From: Pluralibacter sp. | GTDB lineage: Bacteria > Pseudomonadota > Gammaproteobacteria > Enterobacterales > Enterobacteriaceae | Assembly: GCF_019237635.1 (NCBI RefSeq) | Contig: NZ_JAFAGS010000013.1 | Coordinates: 1-52,088 of the forward strand | DNA length: 52,088 nucleotides | Direction of reading: 5' to 3' | Part shown: one piece after another, positions 9,205-18,114 of the stretch | Layout of the letters: each line of letters starts with the position of its first letter | Numbering within the stretch: the first letter of the stretch is position 1 | Position numbers and translations under genes: made by a program | The notes under the pieces: model-generated | The model's database searches: none | What the model saw: the letters and a program-made list of their open reading frames with translations, nothing else | What the model was told of the DNA's origin: nothing

Positions 9205-10593
9205 ATGCGCGTACTGATTAAAAACGGCATTGTGGTTAGCGCCGACCGTAAAGCGAAACAGGATTTACTTATCGAAAACGGCATCGTGCGTGAGCTGGCC
9301 GATACCATTACCCCGGAACTCCCGTGCGAAATCATCGATGCGGAAGGCTGCTACGTCATGCCCGGCGGTGTCGATGTACACACCCATTTTAATATCGACA
9401 CCGGTCTTGCCCGCAGCTGTGATGATTTTTTTACCGGTACCCGCGCCGCCGCGTGTGGCGGTACAACAACCATTATCGACCATATGGGCTTTGGCCCCGC
9501 CGGATGCAGGCTGCATCACCAACTGGAGGTGTACCACGGTTATGCCGCGCATAAAGCGGTGATCGACTACAGCTTCCATGGCGTCATTCAGCATATTAAC
9601 CACGCCATTCTCGATGAAATCCCGATGATGGTTGATGCGGGTATCAGCAGCTTTAAGCTTTATCTGACCTACCAGTACAAGCTCAGTGATGACGAAGTGC
9701 TACAGGCATTGCGCCACCTGCACAAAGCAGGCGCGCTGACCACCGTTCATCCGGAAAACGATGCCGTCATCGCCAGAAAACGCGTGGAGTTTCTGGCGGC
9801 AGGGAAAACCGCGCCGCGCTACCACGCGCTGAGCCGCCCTGCCGAGTGCGAGGCCGAGGCTATCGCCCGGATGATTAACCTGGCCTGGCTTTCGGACAAT
9901 GCGCCGCTGTATATCGTCCATTTATCCAATGCGCTGGGTCTCGACTATCTGCGCCTGGCCAAGGCGCGCAACCAGCCGGTGTGGATTGAAACCTGCCCGC
10001 AGTATCTGCTGCTGGACGAACGCTGCTATGAGCGTGAGGACGCGCTGAAATTTATCCTCAGCCCGCCGCTGCGTAACGCGCGCAATAACGACGCGCTGTG
10101 GGGCGGAATCAGCGACGGCGCCATTGACGTGGTGGCGACCGACCACTGCACCTTTTCGATGGCCCAGCGCCAGCAGATCTCCGGCGGCAGCTTCAATCGC
10201 TGTCCGAATGGTCTGCCTGGGGTAGAAAACCGCCTGCTGCTGCTGTTCTCCCATGGCGTGATGAGCGGACGGATTACGCCAGAACGCTTTGTCGCATTGA
10301 CCAGCGCAACGCCCGCGAAGCTCTTCGGCGTGTGGCCGCAGAAAGGACAGCTTGCCCCCGGCGCCGACGGTGACGTGGTCATCATCGACCCGCGTAAAAC
10401 CACCACAATTCGCCACGAGGAATTACACGACAACGCCGACTACTCCCCCTGGGAGGGCTTCCAGTGCCAGGGCGCTATCCGACAGACCCTGTCCCACGGC
10501 AGAGTCATTTTTAACGATGGCCAGTTTACCGGTACGGCGGGTCAGGGCCACTTCCTGCGCCGCAAACCCTTTTCCCCCTTTAACGGGAAGTGA
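9205..10593 (+). CDS. hyuA: Hydantoinase/dihydropyrimidinase-family cyclic amidohydrolase
   Basis: 462 residues; E. coli HyuA (YgeZ) is 461. Metal-binding HTH appears in GGVDVHTHFN (about residues 53-62), the lysine expected to be carbamylated in SSFKLYLTYQYK (about 152), and the catalytic Asp in ATDHCTF (about 314). The family opens five- or six-membered cyclic amide rings; in this operon a ring product of urate reduction is the likely substrate. GGAG lies 8 nt upstream of the ATG. Confidence 0.93.
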   Translation: MRVLIKNGIVVSADRKAKQDLLIENGIVRELADTITPELPCEIIDAEGCYVMPGGVDVHTHFNIDTGLARSCDDFFTGTRAAACGGTTTIIDHMGFGPAGCRLHHQLEVYHGYAAHKAVIDYSFHGVIQHINHAILDEIPMMVDAGISSFKLYLTYQYKLSDDEVLQALRHLHKAGALTTVHPENDAVIARKRVEFLAAGKTAPRYHALSRPAECEAEAIARMINLAWLSDNAPLYIVHLSNALGLDYLRLAKARNQPVWIETCPQYLLLDERCYEREDALKFILSPPLRNARNNDALWGGISDGAIDVVATDHCTFSMAQRQQISGGSFNRCPNGLPGVENRLLLLFSHGVMSGRITPERFVALTSATPAKLFGVWPQKGQLAPGADGDVVIIDPRKTTTIRHEELHDNADYSPWEGFQCQGAIRQTLSHGRVIFNDGQFTGTAGQGHFLRRKPFSPFNGK

Positions 10594-10611
10594 CAATACA
10601 GTGAGGATTAA

Positions 10612-11544
10612 ATGAGTAAGAAAATTGTTCTCGCCCTGGGCGGGAATGCTTTAGGCGACGATCTCGCCGGGCAAATGAAAGCCGTGAAGCAAACCGCGCA
10701 GGCGATTGTCGATCTCATTGCCCAGGGACACCAGGTCGTGGTCACCCACGGCAACGGCCCGCAGGTCGGCATGATTAACCTCGCTTTTGAGGCCGCAGCA
10801 AAAACCGAAGCCCATACCCCGATGCTGCCGATGTCGGTCTGCGTGGCGCTGAGCCAGGGCTATATTGGCTACGACCTGCAAAATGCCCTGCGCGAAGAAC
10901 TGCTCTCCCGCGACATGCACATTCCTGTGGCGACGTTGATTACCCAGGTGGAAGTCGACGCCCACGACCCGGCGTTCAGCAACCCGACGAAACCTATCGG
11001 CTCGTTTTTCAGTAAGGAAGAAGCCGAGCACCTGAGCCGCCAGGGCTACACCATGAAAGAGGACGCCGGGCGCGGTTACCGCCGCGTCGTGGCCTCGCCG
11101 AAACCGGTGGATATCATCGAAAAAGAGACGGTAAAAGCGATGATGGAAGCGGGCCACGTGGTGATTACCGTGGGCGGCGGCGGTATTCCGGTCACCCGCG
11201 AGGGGAACCACCTGCGCGGCGCCAGCGCGGTGATTGATAAAGACTGGGCCAGCGCGAAGCTTGCCGCCATGATTGACGCCGACATGCTGATCATCCTCAC
11301 CGCCGTGGAGAAGGTCGCCATTAACTTCGGTAAACCGAACGAACAGTGGCTGGACACGCTGTCGCTGAGCGACGCCGATCGCTTTATCGCCGAAGGCCAT
11401 TTCGCCAAAGGCTCCATGCTGCCGAAAGTAGAAGCCGCAGCCTCCTTTGCCCGTTCACGTCCGGGGCGCCAGGCGCTGATTACGGTGCTGGATAAAGCCA
11501 AAGAAGGGATCGAAGGGAAAACCGGTACGGTGATTAGCGGCTGA
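10612..11544 (+). CDS. yqeA: Carbamate kinase-like protein
   Basis: 310 residues, the length of E. coli YqeA and of ArcC-type carbamate kinases. ALGGNALG at the N-terminus and HGNGPQVG at about residue 46 are the family's nucleotide and carbamate loops, with TVGGGGIPV near 186. It should phosphorylate ADP from carbamoyl phosphate made by YgeW, giving ATP, CO2 and ammonia. Last gene of the ygeW operon; GAGGA before the ATG. Confidence 0.94.
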   Translation: MSKKIVLALGGNALGDDLAGQMKAVKQTAQAIVDLIAQGHQVVVTHGNGPQVGMINLAFEAAAKTEAHTPMLPMSVCVALSQGYIGYDLQNALREELLSRDMHIPVATLITQVEVDAHDPAFSNPTKPIGSFFSKEEAEHLSRQGYTMKEDAGRGYRRVVASPKPVDIIEKETVKAMMEAGHVVITVGGGGIPVTREGNHLRGASAVIDKDWASAKLAAMIDADMLIILTAVEKVAINFGKPNEQWLDTLSLSDADRFIAEGHFAKGSMLPKVEAAASFARSRPGRQALITVLDKAKEGIEGKTGTVISG

Positions 11545-11563
11545 CGCAACCAACGTTGCATAC

Positions 11564-11595
11564 ACAAAAAACCCTCTCCGTTGCTGGAGAGGGTT
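11564..11595 (-). terminator. Intrinsic terminator of the yqeC-yqeB unit
   Basis: A 10-bp stem AACCCTCTCC / GGAGAGGGTT with a 6-nt loop. On the minus strand it is followed by U-rich sequence (complement of the acaaaaaa tract at 11564-11571), so it is a standard intrinsic terminator 19 bp after yqeB. On the plus strand it may also end the yqeA mRNA, though without a T-run. Confidence 0.8.
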
Positions 11596-11613
11596 GAACA
11601 CTGAAAGAAAACC

Positions 11614-13239
11614 TTACGCGACCGTCAACACTTCTTCCTTTGCCTTGCCCCCCTGATGCATCAGCGTCATCAGCGCTTCCAGCACCCCGCCGCCGATGGC
11701 TCTGGCCTTATCGGATACGCTGGTAAAATCCGCCGACGCGCCGCGCGGATCGATATCGCCAATTTTAAAGCCGCTGTCCACCGCCAGACCATCGTTCAGC
11801 AATCCGCGGACCATACCGGCCAGCGGCGCCAGAATCGCCGTCTCGCCAATCGTCGCTATCACATCGCCTTCACTGACAATATCGCCGAGCTGAACGCGAC
11901 CATTCATTACGCCCGCGACCGGCGCGCGGATCACCCTGCGCGAGGTATGCCCCAGAATGTTGCCGGGGACCCCGGTGTTCTCCTGCGCGCAGCCCTGATA
12001 AATAACCTGCCCCAGCCAGTGGCCGCGGTTGGTTTCAATCACCGCATGGCAGTCCTGCCCGGCACAGAAGCCGGGGCCGAGCGCGATAACCACCGGCGCC
12101 AGATCGCGGCGAGCGCCGAGGTTTTCTTTGGCGAGGATGGCATCCACCACACAGCCAGGTTTAAGCCCGGGCAGCGATTCGCAAAGCGGATCGACAAGAA
12201 TGGGGATTACGCCGTTTTCCGCCATACTGATAGCGTCTTGCGCAGACCTGGCCCGTTTTGCGACAACCCCCTCAACCTGCATTTCATCCTGGAACAGCGC
12301 TTGGGCGAAAGCGACGCTGCGGCGGATCACGGTCGGTTTTTCCACCTCCAGCATCATCACCTTGAACCCGGCGTGATAAAGACGCAGCGCTACGCCGGTG
12401 GCGATATCCCCTGCGCCGCGGATAACCACCCGCAGATGCTGAGACGGATGGGCCGCCGCCATCATCAGCCCGCCCGGCGCCTTATTTTTCACCTGCAGGA
12501 TCTCCGCCAGAACGCTGACGGCAATCTCGTTTGGCGTTTCGGCGCCAATGTTAAAACCCACAGGCGCATGCAGACGGGCGATATGCTCCTCCGCGACGCC
12601 GTTCTCGCGCAGCTGGCGCAAAAATACCTGCACCTTGCGGCGGCTGGCCAACAGCCCAAGCCAGGCGATGGGCTGCTCAATCAGCGTGTCCAGGGCCTCA
12701 CGGTCTTTGTTGTTGGTGGCGATAAGCACGAAGTTATCGGGGCGAATCTCCAGTTTGTCGATAGCGGCAGAAAAGGCGTCGGCATAGAACAGTTGCGTTA
12801 AGGGCGGAAAAAGACTGGGGTTGAGGCTCTCCTGGTAAATATCCGCAACAGCGATTTCGAACCCCAGCAGCGCGGCGCCCTGGGCAATCGCCCGGTTAAC
12901 ATGTCCACCGCCGATCAGCACCAGCCGCGGGCGCAGGCCATGCACGCTGATATAAACCGACATTGCGCCGCCGCAGTCGGAGCCTACCGCATCCGAACCG
13001 TTACGCGCCATCCGGCCATGAAACAGCCTCGGCGTCTTCTCTTTCAGCGCCTCCAGCGCCTCGTCAATCACCTTACGCTCGACCATGCCGCCGCCTATCG
13101 TTCCCATTATCGTACCGTCGTCGCGGATAAGCATTTGGGCGGAATGTCGGGGCGTAGAGCCCCGGCTGTCGACGATTTGCGCCAGCGCAAACGGACGATT
13201 CTGCTCTTCGAGTTTTGCCGCTTCTGAGAAAATATTCAT
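11614..13239 (-). CDS. yqeB: Molybdenum hydroxylase accessory protein, XdhC/CoxI plus EF2563-type domains
   Basis: 541 residues, as in E. coli YqeB. The N-terminal part is XdhC/CoxI-like (DSRGSTPRHSAQM, about residues 23-35; SDCGGAM about 88), then a Rossmann segment with IGGGHVNRAIAQG (about 114-126), and a C-terminal half of the type linked to selenium-dependent molybdenum hydroxylases. Such proteins mature or insert the molybdopterin cytosine cofactor, here presumably for XdhA and XdhD. It lies 72 bp downstream of yqeC on the same strand. Confidence 0.9.
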   Translation of the reverse strand: MNIFSEAAKLEEQNRPFALAQIVDSRGSTPRHSAQMLIRDDGTIMGTIGGGMVERKVIDEALEALKEKTPRLFHGRMARNGSDAVGSDCGGAMSVYISVHGLRPRLVLIGGGHVNRAIAQGAALLGFEIAVADIYQESLNPSLFPPLTQLFYADAFSAAIDKLEIRPDNFVLIATNNKDREALDTLIEQPIAWLGLLASRRKVQVFLRQLRENGVAEEHIARLHAPVGFNIGAETPNEIAVSVLAEILQVKNKAPGGLMMAAAHPSQHLRVVIRGAGDIATGVALRLYHAGFKVMMLEVEKPTVIRRSVAFAQALFQDEMQVEGVVAKRARSAQDAISMAENGVIPILVDPLCESLPGLKPGCVVDAILAKENLGARRDLAPVVIALGPGFCAGQDCHAVIETNRGHWLGQVIYQGCAQENTGVPGNILGHTSRRVIRAPVAGVMNGRVQLGDIVSEGDVIATIGETAILAPLAGMVRGLLNDGLAVDSGFKIGDIDPRGASADFTSVSDKARAIGGGVLEALMTLMHQGGKAKEEVLTVA

Positions 13240-13311
13240 AAGAACCTCAATGGATATCCCTTCGACTGCCCCAACACCCGTCGTCTTTCAGGCGGCGTCT
13301 TCGTTGAGGCG

Positions 13312-14091
13312 CTATCTCACCACTCTGCGCGTAATTGCCGGATTTTCCTGTACGGCGCCCATCCAGACGGCATCCACATCGCCCTGCGCCAGCAGCGGTC
13401 GAAACGCGCTGTCAGGCAGATTCTCATTTTGAGAAATCTGGTTGAGCAGCCAGACACGGCGTCCACCCGCCGGGGCGTTTTTGAACGCGCCCTGTGGGTG
13501 CTGTATCAGGCGGCGCAGCATCGTCAGATCCAGCACAACGCCTGGCGTTGCGCCGGTAATGCGGGAAAAAAGGGGCCAACGATGAACATTCTCCGGCCCT
13601 ACTTTCTGCCCGAGCATTTGCCCGCCTGTTACGGCAATCACGCAGCTACTGCGGTAAGGGATGCAAGGTTCATGCTCATTTGGCGCCTTGAGTGCAAAAC
13701 CGTGAGCCCCATCAGCTTCTACCAGCATCACGTCGATATCCGCCTCCAGCAACAGCGCATCCAGCAACAGCGCATCCAGCATCGCGGGAGCAAACCCTCG
13801 CACTTTGCCGACATCCGCCAGCCAGGCGGAAAAACAGGCCTGCAGCGGCATCTTCCATACTGCGGCGGGAAGCTGCCTTAGGTCGCGGCACAGCAGCGTC
13901 GGGCAGCGTTCGGGCAAAAACATATGGGTGGTCGTCGTCAGCAGCACGCGTCTTCCGGCCTGCTGAAATTGTTGCGCCAGCCAGAATAACGTACTGGTTT
14001 TCCCCCCGGCGCCGACAACCGAGATAATCAGCGGGCCGGCAAACACGCCTAAATCACAAAACAGTGTGTCAGCTTGCGGTATATTTTCCAT
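13312..14091 (-). CDS. yqeC: Putative selenium-dependent hydroxylase accessory protein with P-loop
   Basis: 259 residues; E. coli YqeC is about 256. A P-loop-like VGAGGKTSTL lies at about residues 26-35, followed by a Mur-ligase-like NTP-binding fold. It always travels with yqeB and mocA and is thought to help mature molybdenum hydroxylases; biochemical role unknown. A 15-bp tandem duplication (13746-13775) has produced an in-frame LLDAL repeat near residues 105-115, slightly lengthening the protein. Divergent from mocA with only 34 bp between the starts. Confidence 0.88.
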   Translation of the reverse strand: MENIPQADTLFCDLGVFAGPLIISVVGAGGKTSTLFWLAQQFQQAGRRVLLTTTTHMFLPERCPTLLCRDLRQLPAAVWKMPLQACFSAWLADVGKVRGFAPAMLDALLLDALLLEADIDVMLVEADGAHGFALKAPNEHEPCIPYRSSCVIAVTGGQMLGQKVGPENVHRWPLFSRITGATPGVVLDLTMLRRLIQHPQGAFKNAPAGGRRVWLLNQISQNENLPDSAFRPLLAQGDVDAVWMGAVQENPAITRRVVR

Positions 14092-14125
14092 TCCTCATAC
14101 ATTCTTCGGTTATATAGAGAAGTTT

Positions 14126-14695
14126 ATGACGCAGGTTGATTGTATTATTACCGCCGCGGGTCTTTCCTCCCGCATGGGGCAATGGAAAATGATGTTACCC
14201 TGGCGCGATGGAACAATACTTGATGCAAGTATTAAAAATGCGCTGCAATATTGCTCGCGTATTATTCTGGTCACCGGTTTTCGTGCCGATGAACTCCATG
14301 CCCGTTATCGCCACACGCCAGCGATCACCCTGGTGCACAACCCGGATTTTCAGCAGGGATTGCTCACTTCCGTCCTGGCGGGCGCCAGCGCGGTAGAGAG
14401 CGACTATTGCTTCATCACCCACGGCGACCTCCCCTGCCTGATGCCAGAAATATTCAGTGAAATCTGGTCATTGCGCGAAGATGGCGCCATTCTCCCCCAC
14501 TACCGCGGCACGCCGGGACACCCGATTTTAATCGATAGCGCCAGCCTGCGGCACGCGGCCTCACACGGGCCGATGACCTCTATGCGTAATATATTACGTC
14601 ACGGAAAACACCGCTGCGTGGAAATGAAATACCCACAAATTATTTTTGATATCGACACCCCAGATGATTTTATCAGGCTGCAGGCGACGCGATAA
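14126..14695 (+). CDS. mocA: Molybdenum cofactor cytidylyltransferase
   Basis: 189 residues; formerly ygfJ (192 aa in E. coli). The nucleotidyltransferase signature TAAGLSSRMGQWKM is at about residues 8-21, with the metal motif THGDLP near 97 and GHPI near 130. It converts molybdopterin to the cytosine-dinucleotide form used by xanthine dehydrogenase-type enzymes. I place the start at 14126 (AGAGAAG upstream); an upstream in-frame start at 14066 would overlap the yqeC start region and has no homologous residues. Confidence 0.92.
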   Translation: MTQVDCIITAAGLSSRMGQWKMMLPWRDGTILDASIKNALQYCSRIILVTGFRADELHARYRHTPAITLVHNPDFQQGLLTSVLAGASAVESDYCFITHGDLPCLMPEIFSEIWSLREDGAILPHYRGTPGHPILIDSASLRHAASHGPMTSMRNILRHGKHRCVEMKYPQIIFDIDTPDDFIRLQATR

Positions 14696-14836
14696 TTTTA
14701 ATTTGCACAGCTAAACGTTTGCGCACCAGAAAATAAACACTTCGTGGTAAAATTTATCATTATGATAGGTAAAAAATGATTTTGAGAAATAACCCTGAAG
14801 CACCGGACAAAGTGATTTTAATTCTCATTTGCCGCA

Positions 14837-14852
14837 CGTGAGATAATTCACA
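14837..14852. promoter_or_regulatory. Candidate CRP site upstream of ygfK
   Basis: CGTGAGATAATTCACA fits the TGTGA-N6-TCACA palindrome with a single mismatch, centred about 73 bp before the -24/-12 element. Alternatively the TTCACAA half is part of a YgeV site, since the same heptamer recurs at about 14877. Confidence 0.45.
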
Positions 14853-14916
14853 AACTGCTGTCAACTTTCGAAGCACTTCACAATTTTATCCTGTTAATGC
14901 GTCTTTTATGAATAAC

Positions 14917-14932
14917 TGGTGCGAATGTTGCT
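14917..14932 (+). promoter_or_regulatory. Sigma54 (-24/-12) promoter of ygfK operon
   Basis: TGGTGCGAATGTTGCT has GG and GC separated by exactly ten bases and the conserved TTGCT -12 box. It lies 75 bp before the ygfK ATG. Confidence 0.75.
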
Positions 14933-15007
14933 CTTTATAACCCAATCCGCCGGGGTTACCACAATACCGGCTACGTTGATTTCACATGTCAGGCTAAGGA
15001 GAGGGTT

Positions 15008-18000
15008 ATGGGGGATATCATGCGTCCCATCCCGTTTGAGGAACTTTTGACGCGCATTTTTGATGAGTACCAGAGCCAGCGTTCCATCTTTGGTATTCCT
15101 GAGCAGCAATTCTATTCACCCGCCAGGCAGCGCCAGGTGACGGTTTTTGGTGAAAACTGCGCCACCCCCGTCGGCCCAGCCGCCGGGCCGCATACCCAGC
15201 TTGCCCAGAACATCATTACGTCCTGGCTCACCGGCGGGCGGTTTATCGAGCTGAAGACCGTTCAAATTCTTGACCGTCTGGAGCTGGAAAAACCCTGTAT
15301 CGATGCCGAGGATGAATGCTTTAATACCGAGTGGTCCACCGAGTTCACGCTGCTGAAAGCCTGGGACGAATACCTGAAGGCCTGGTTTATTCTGCACCTG
15401 CTGGAGGAAGTCTTCCCGCTCACGCCGTCAGCTTCGGGCAAATCGTTTATTTTCAATATGAGCGTCGGCTACAACCTTGACGGTATCCGCCAGCCGCCGA
15501 TGCAGCAGTTTATCGATAACATGATGAACGCGGCGGACCATCCTAAGTTTGCCCAGTACCGCGAAACACTGCAGCGCTGGCTGCACGATGAGGCCTTTAT
15601 CACCCGCCACCAGCTTGAGGATATTCGTTCGCAGCTGAATCAACTGCCGCAGCGCATTCCCGCCACGCTGGTGGAGGGCGTGACCCTTTCCACCATGCAC
15701 GGCTGCCCGCCGGATGAAATTGAAGCGATCTGCCGCTATATGCTGGAAGAGAAAGGCCTCAATACTTTTGTGAAGCTCAACCCAACGCTGCTCGGCTACC
15801 CGCGGGTTCGGGAAATTCTTGATACCTGCGGTTTTGGCTACATCGGTCTGAAAGAAGAATCCTTCGACCACGACCTGAAGATAGGCCAGGCGCTGGAAAT
15901 GCTGCAACGCCTGATGGCGCTTGCCAAAGAGAAAGGTCTTGGTTTCGGCGTGAAGCTCACCAACACCCTTGGTACCGTCAACAATAAAGGCGCGCTGCCT
16001 GGCGACGAAATGTACATGTCCGGCCGCGCGCTGTTCCCGCTGTCGATCAACGTCGCCGCCATGCTGTCCCGCGCGTTCGATGGCAAGCTGCCTATCTCTT
16101 ACTCCGGCGGCGCCAGCCAGCTCACTATCCGCGACATTTTCGAGACCGGCATTCGGCCCATCACCATGGCGACCGACCTGCTGAAACCGGGCGGCTACCT
16201 GCGCCTGAGCGAATGCATGCGTGAGCTGGAGCAGGCCGACGGCTGGGAGATGCCGCACGTCGACGTCGCACGCCTGAACGCGCTGGCGGAAAAAGCCGTC
16301 AGCATGGAGTACACCCAGAAACACTGGAAACCGGAAGAACGCATCGACGTCGGCGAAAAACTGCCGATGACCGACTGCTACGTCGCCCCCTGCGTGACCG
16401 CCTGCGCCATCAAGCAGGATATCCCGGAATATATCCGCCTGCTGGGCGAACACCGCTATGCCGACGCCCTGGAGCTGATTTACCAGCGTAACGCGCTGCC
16501 TGCGATTACCGGCCACATCTGCGATCACCAGTGCCAGTACAACTGTACCCGTCTGGATTACGACAGCGCACTTAACATCCGCGAGCTGAAGAAAGTCGCG
16601 CTGGAAAAAGGCTGGGAAGAGTACCAGCGCCGCTGGCATAAGCCCGCAGGCTCAGGCTCGATGAACCCGGTGGCCGTTATTGGCGCAGGCCCGGCGGGCC
16701 TGGCGGCAGGTTACTTCCTCGCCCGCGCCGGACACCCTGTCACCCTGTTTGAACGCGAAGAGAACGCAGGCGGCGTAGTGCGTAATATCATTCCGCACTT
16801 CCGTATTCCGGGCGAACTTATCGAGCATGATATCGACTTTGTGGTCAATCATGGCGTTAACATCGTCTACGGCTGCGATCCGCAACTGAGCGTGGAGAAA
16901 CTGCAGCAGGACGGCTTCCAGTACATTCTGGTGGGCACGGGTACGGACAAAAACAGCGGCGTGCGGCTACGCGGCACTAACCCCAACGTCCACAAATCGC
17001 TGCAGTTCCTGCGCGAGTTTAACCGGGGCGACAACCTGCAACTCGGCAAACACGTGGTGGTGGTCGGCGCAGGTAACACCGCGATGGACTGCGCGCGTAC
17101 GGCGCTGCGCGTGCCTGGCGTTGAAAAAGCGACCGTTGTCTACCGTCGTTCATTGCAGGAAATGCCCGCCTGGCGCGAAGAGTATGAAGAGGCCGTTCAC
17201 GATGGCGTGGAGTTCATGTTCCTCAGCAATCCGGAACAGTTCGACGCTGACGGCACGCTGACCATTCGGGTCATGACGCTGGGCGATGCCGATGAGAAAG
17301 GTCGCCGCCGTCCGGTGGAAACCAACGAAACCCTCACGTTGCAGGTCGATACGCTGATTACCGCTATCGGCGAACAGCAGGATAGCGACGCGCTGCAGGC
17401 GATGGGCATCCCGCTGGACGACCACGGCTGGCCGGAAGTTAACGCCGACGGCGAAACCCGCAAACCGGGCGTGTTCCTGATTGGCGACGTCCAGCGCGGT
17501 CCGTCCTCCATCGTCTCGGCTATCGGCAACGCCCGTCGCGCGACGGACACCATTCTGGCTCGTGAAAACATCCGCAGCCACCACGCTGATAAGCGCTGGA
17601 ACAACGTTGACCCGGCGGAAATCTATCGCCGCAAAGGGGGCATCGCCATTACCCAGGTGGATAAGGACGATCGCGACGCTTTTGTCGCCCAGGAAGCCTC
17701 CCGCTGCCTCGAGTGCAACTACATCTGCAGCAAGTGCGTGGATGTCTGTCCAAACCGCGCCAACGTCTCGATAGCCGTTCCGGGCTTCCAGAACCGTTTC
17801 CAGACGCTGCACCTTGACGCTTACTGCAACGAATGCGGCAACTGTGCGCAGTTCTGTCCGTGGCAGGGTAAACCGTACAAAGACAAAGTCACCGTCTTCA
17901 GCCTGCCGCAGGATTTCGCCAACAGCACGAACCCGGGCTTCCTGGTGGAGAATGACCGTGTTCACGTACGTCAGGATAACCAGACCTGGGTGCTGAGCAT

Positions 18001-18112
18001 TGACGACCGCGGCGAGTTTGAGCACGTCCCGGCGCCGCTCAATGATATCTGCCGCATCATCAGCCATGTCCATCAGCACCACCACTATCTGCTGGGAGGG
18101 GTCGAGGTATGA
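15008..18112 (+). CDS. ygfK: YgfK, putative multi-domain iron-sulfur flavin oxidoreductase (selenate reductase subunit family)
   Basis: 1034 residues (E. coli 1032). Domains in order: a dihydroorotate/dihydropyrimidine-dehydrogenase-like TIM barrel (about 1-420, e.g. SYSGGASQL), a Cys-rich DPD-type linker (CYVAPCVTACAIKQ about 457; CDHQCQYNC about 503), an FAD fold ([12 protein letters not shown] about 557), an NAD(P) fold (VVGAGNTAMDCART about 684) and C-terminal 4Fe-4S motifs (CNYICSKCVDVCP about 902; CNECGNCAQFCP about 938). It can route electrons from NAD(P)H to a ring-reducing site, so reduction of a purine or its product is plausible. AAGGAGAG precedes the ATG. First gene of ygfK-ssnA-ygfM-xdhD. 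Confidence 0.93.
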   Translation: MGDIMRPIPFEELLTRIFDEYQSQRSIFGIPEQQFYSPARQRQVTVFGENCATPVGPAAGPHTQLAQNIITSWLTGGRFIELKTVQILDRLELEKPCIDAEDECFNTEWSTEFTLLKAWDEYLKAWFILHLLEEVFPLTPSASGKSFIFNMSVGYNLDGIRQPPMQQFIDNMMNAADHPKFAQYRETLQRWLHDEAFITRHQLEDIRSQLNQLPQRIPATLVEGVTLSTMHGCPPDEIEAICRYMLEEKGLNTFVKLNPTLLGYPRVREILDTCGFGYIGLKEESFDHDLKIGQALEMLQRLMALAKEKGLGFGVKLTNTLGTVNNKGALPGDEMYMSGRALFPLSINVAAMLSRAFDGKLPISYSGGASQLTIRDIFETGIRPITMATDLLKPGGYLRLSECMRELEQADGWEMPHVDVARLNALAEKAVSMEYTQKHWKPEERIDVGEKLPMTDCYVAPCVTACAIKQDIPEYIRLLGEHRYADALELIYQRNALPAITGHICDHQCQYNCTRLDYDSALNIRELKKVALEKGWEEYQRRWHKPAGSGSMNPVAVIGAGPAGLAAGYFLARAGHPVTLFEREENAGGVVRNIIPHFRIPGELIEHDIDFVVNHGVNIVYGCDPQLSVEKLQQDGFQYILVGTGTDKNSGVRLRGTNPNVHKSLQFLREFNRGDNLQLGKHVVVVGAGNTAMDCARTALRVPGVEKATVVYRRSLQEMPAWREEYEEAVHDGVEFMFLSNPEQFDADGTLTIRVMTLGDADEKGRRRPVETNETLTLQVDTLITAIGEQQDSDALQAMGIPLDDHGWPEVNADGETRKPGVFLIGDVQRGPSSIVSAIGNARRATDTILARENIRSHHADKRWNNVDPAEIYRRKGGIAITQVDKDDRDAFVAQEASRCLECNYICSKCVDVCPNRANVSIAVPGFQNRFQTLHLDAYCNECGNCAQFCPWQGKPYKDKVTVFSLPQDFANSTNPGFLVENDRVHVRQDNQTWVLSIDDRGEFEHVPAPLNDICRIISHVHQHHHYLLGGVEV

Positions 18113-18114
18113 GT

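Larger units (their letters stand above)
14696..15007. promoter_or_regulatory. Leader and control region of ygfK
   Basis: A 312-bp AT-rich gap with no gene. It holds a CRP-like site CGTGA-N6-TCACA (14837-14852), two direct TTCACAA repeats 30 bp apart (about 14847 and 14877), and a sigma54 promoter (14917-14932). The spaced repeats are candidate activator sites. Confidence 0.55.
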
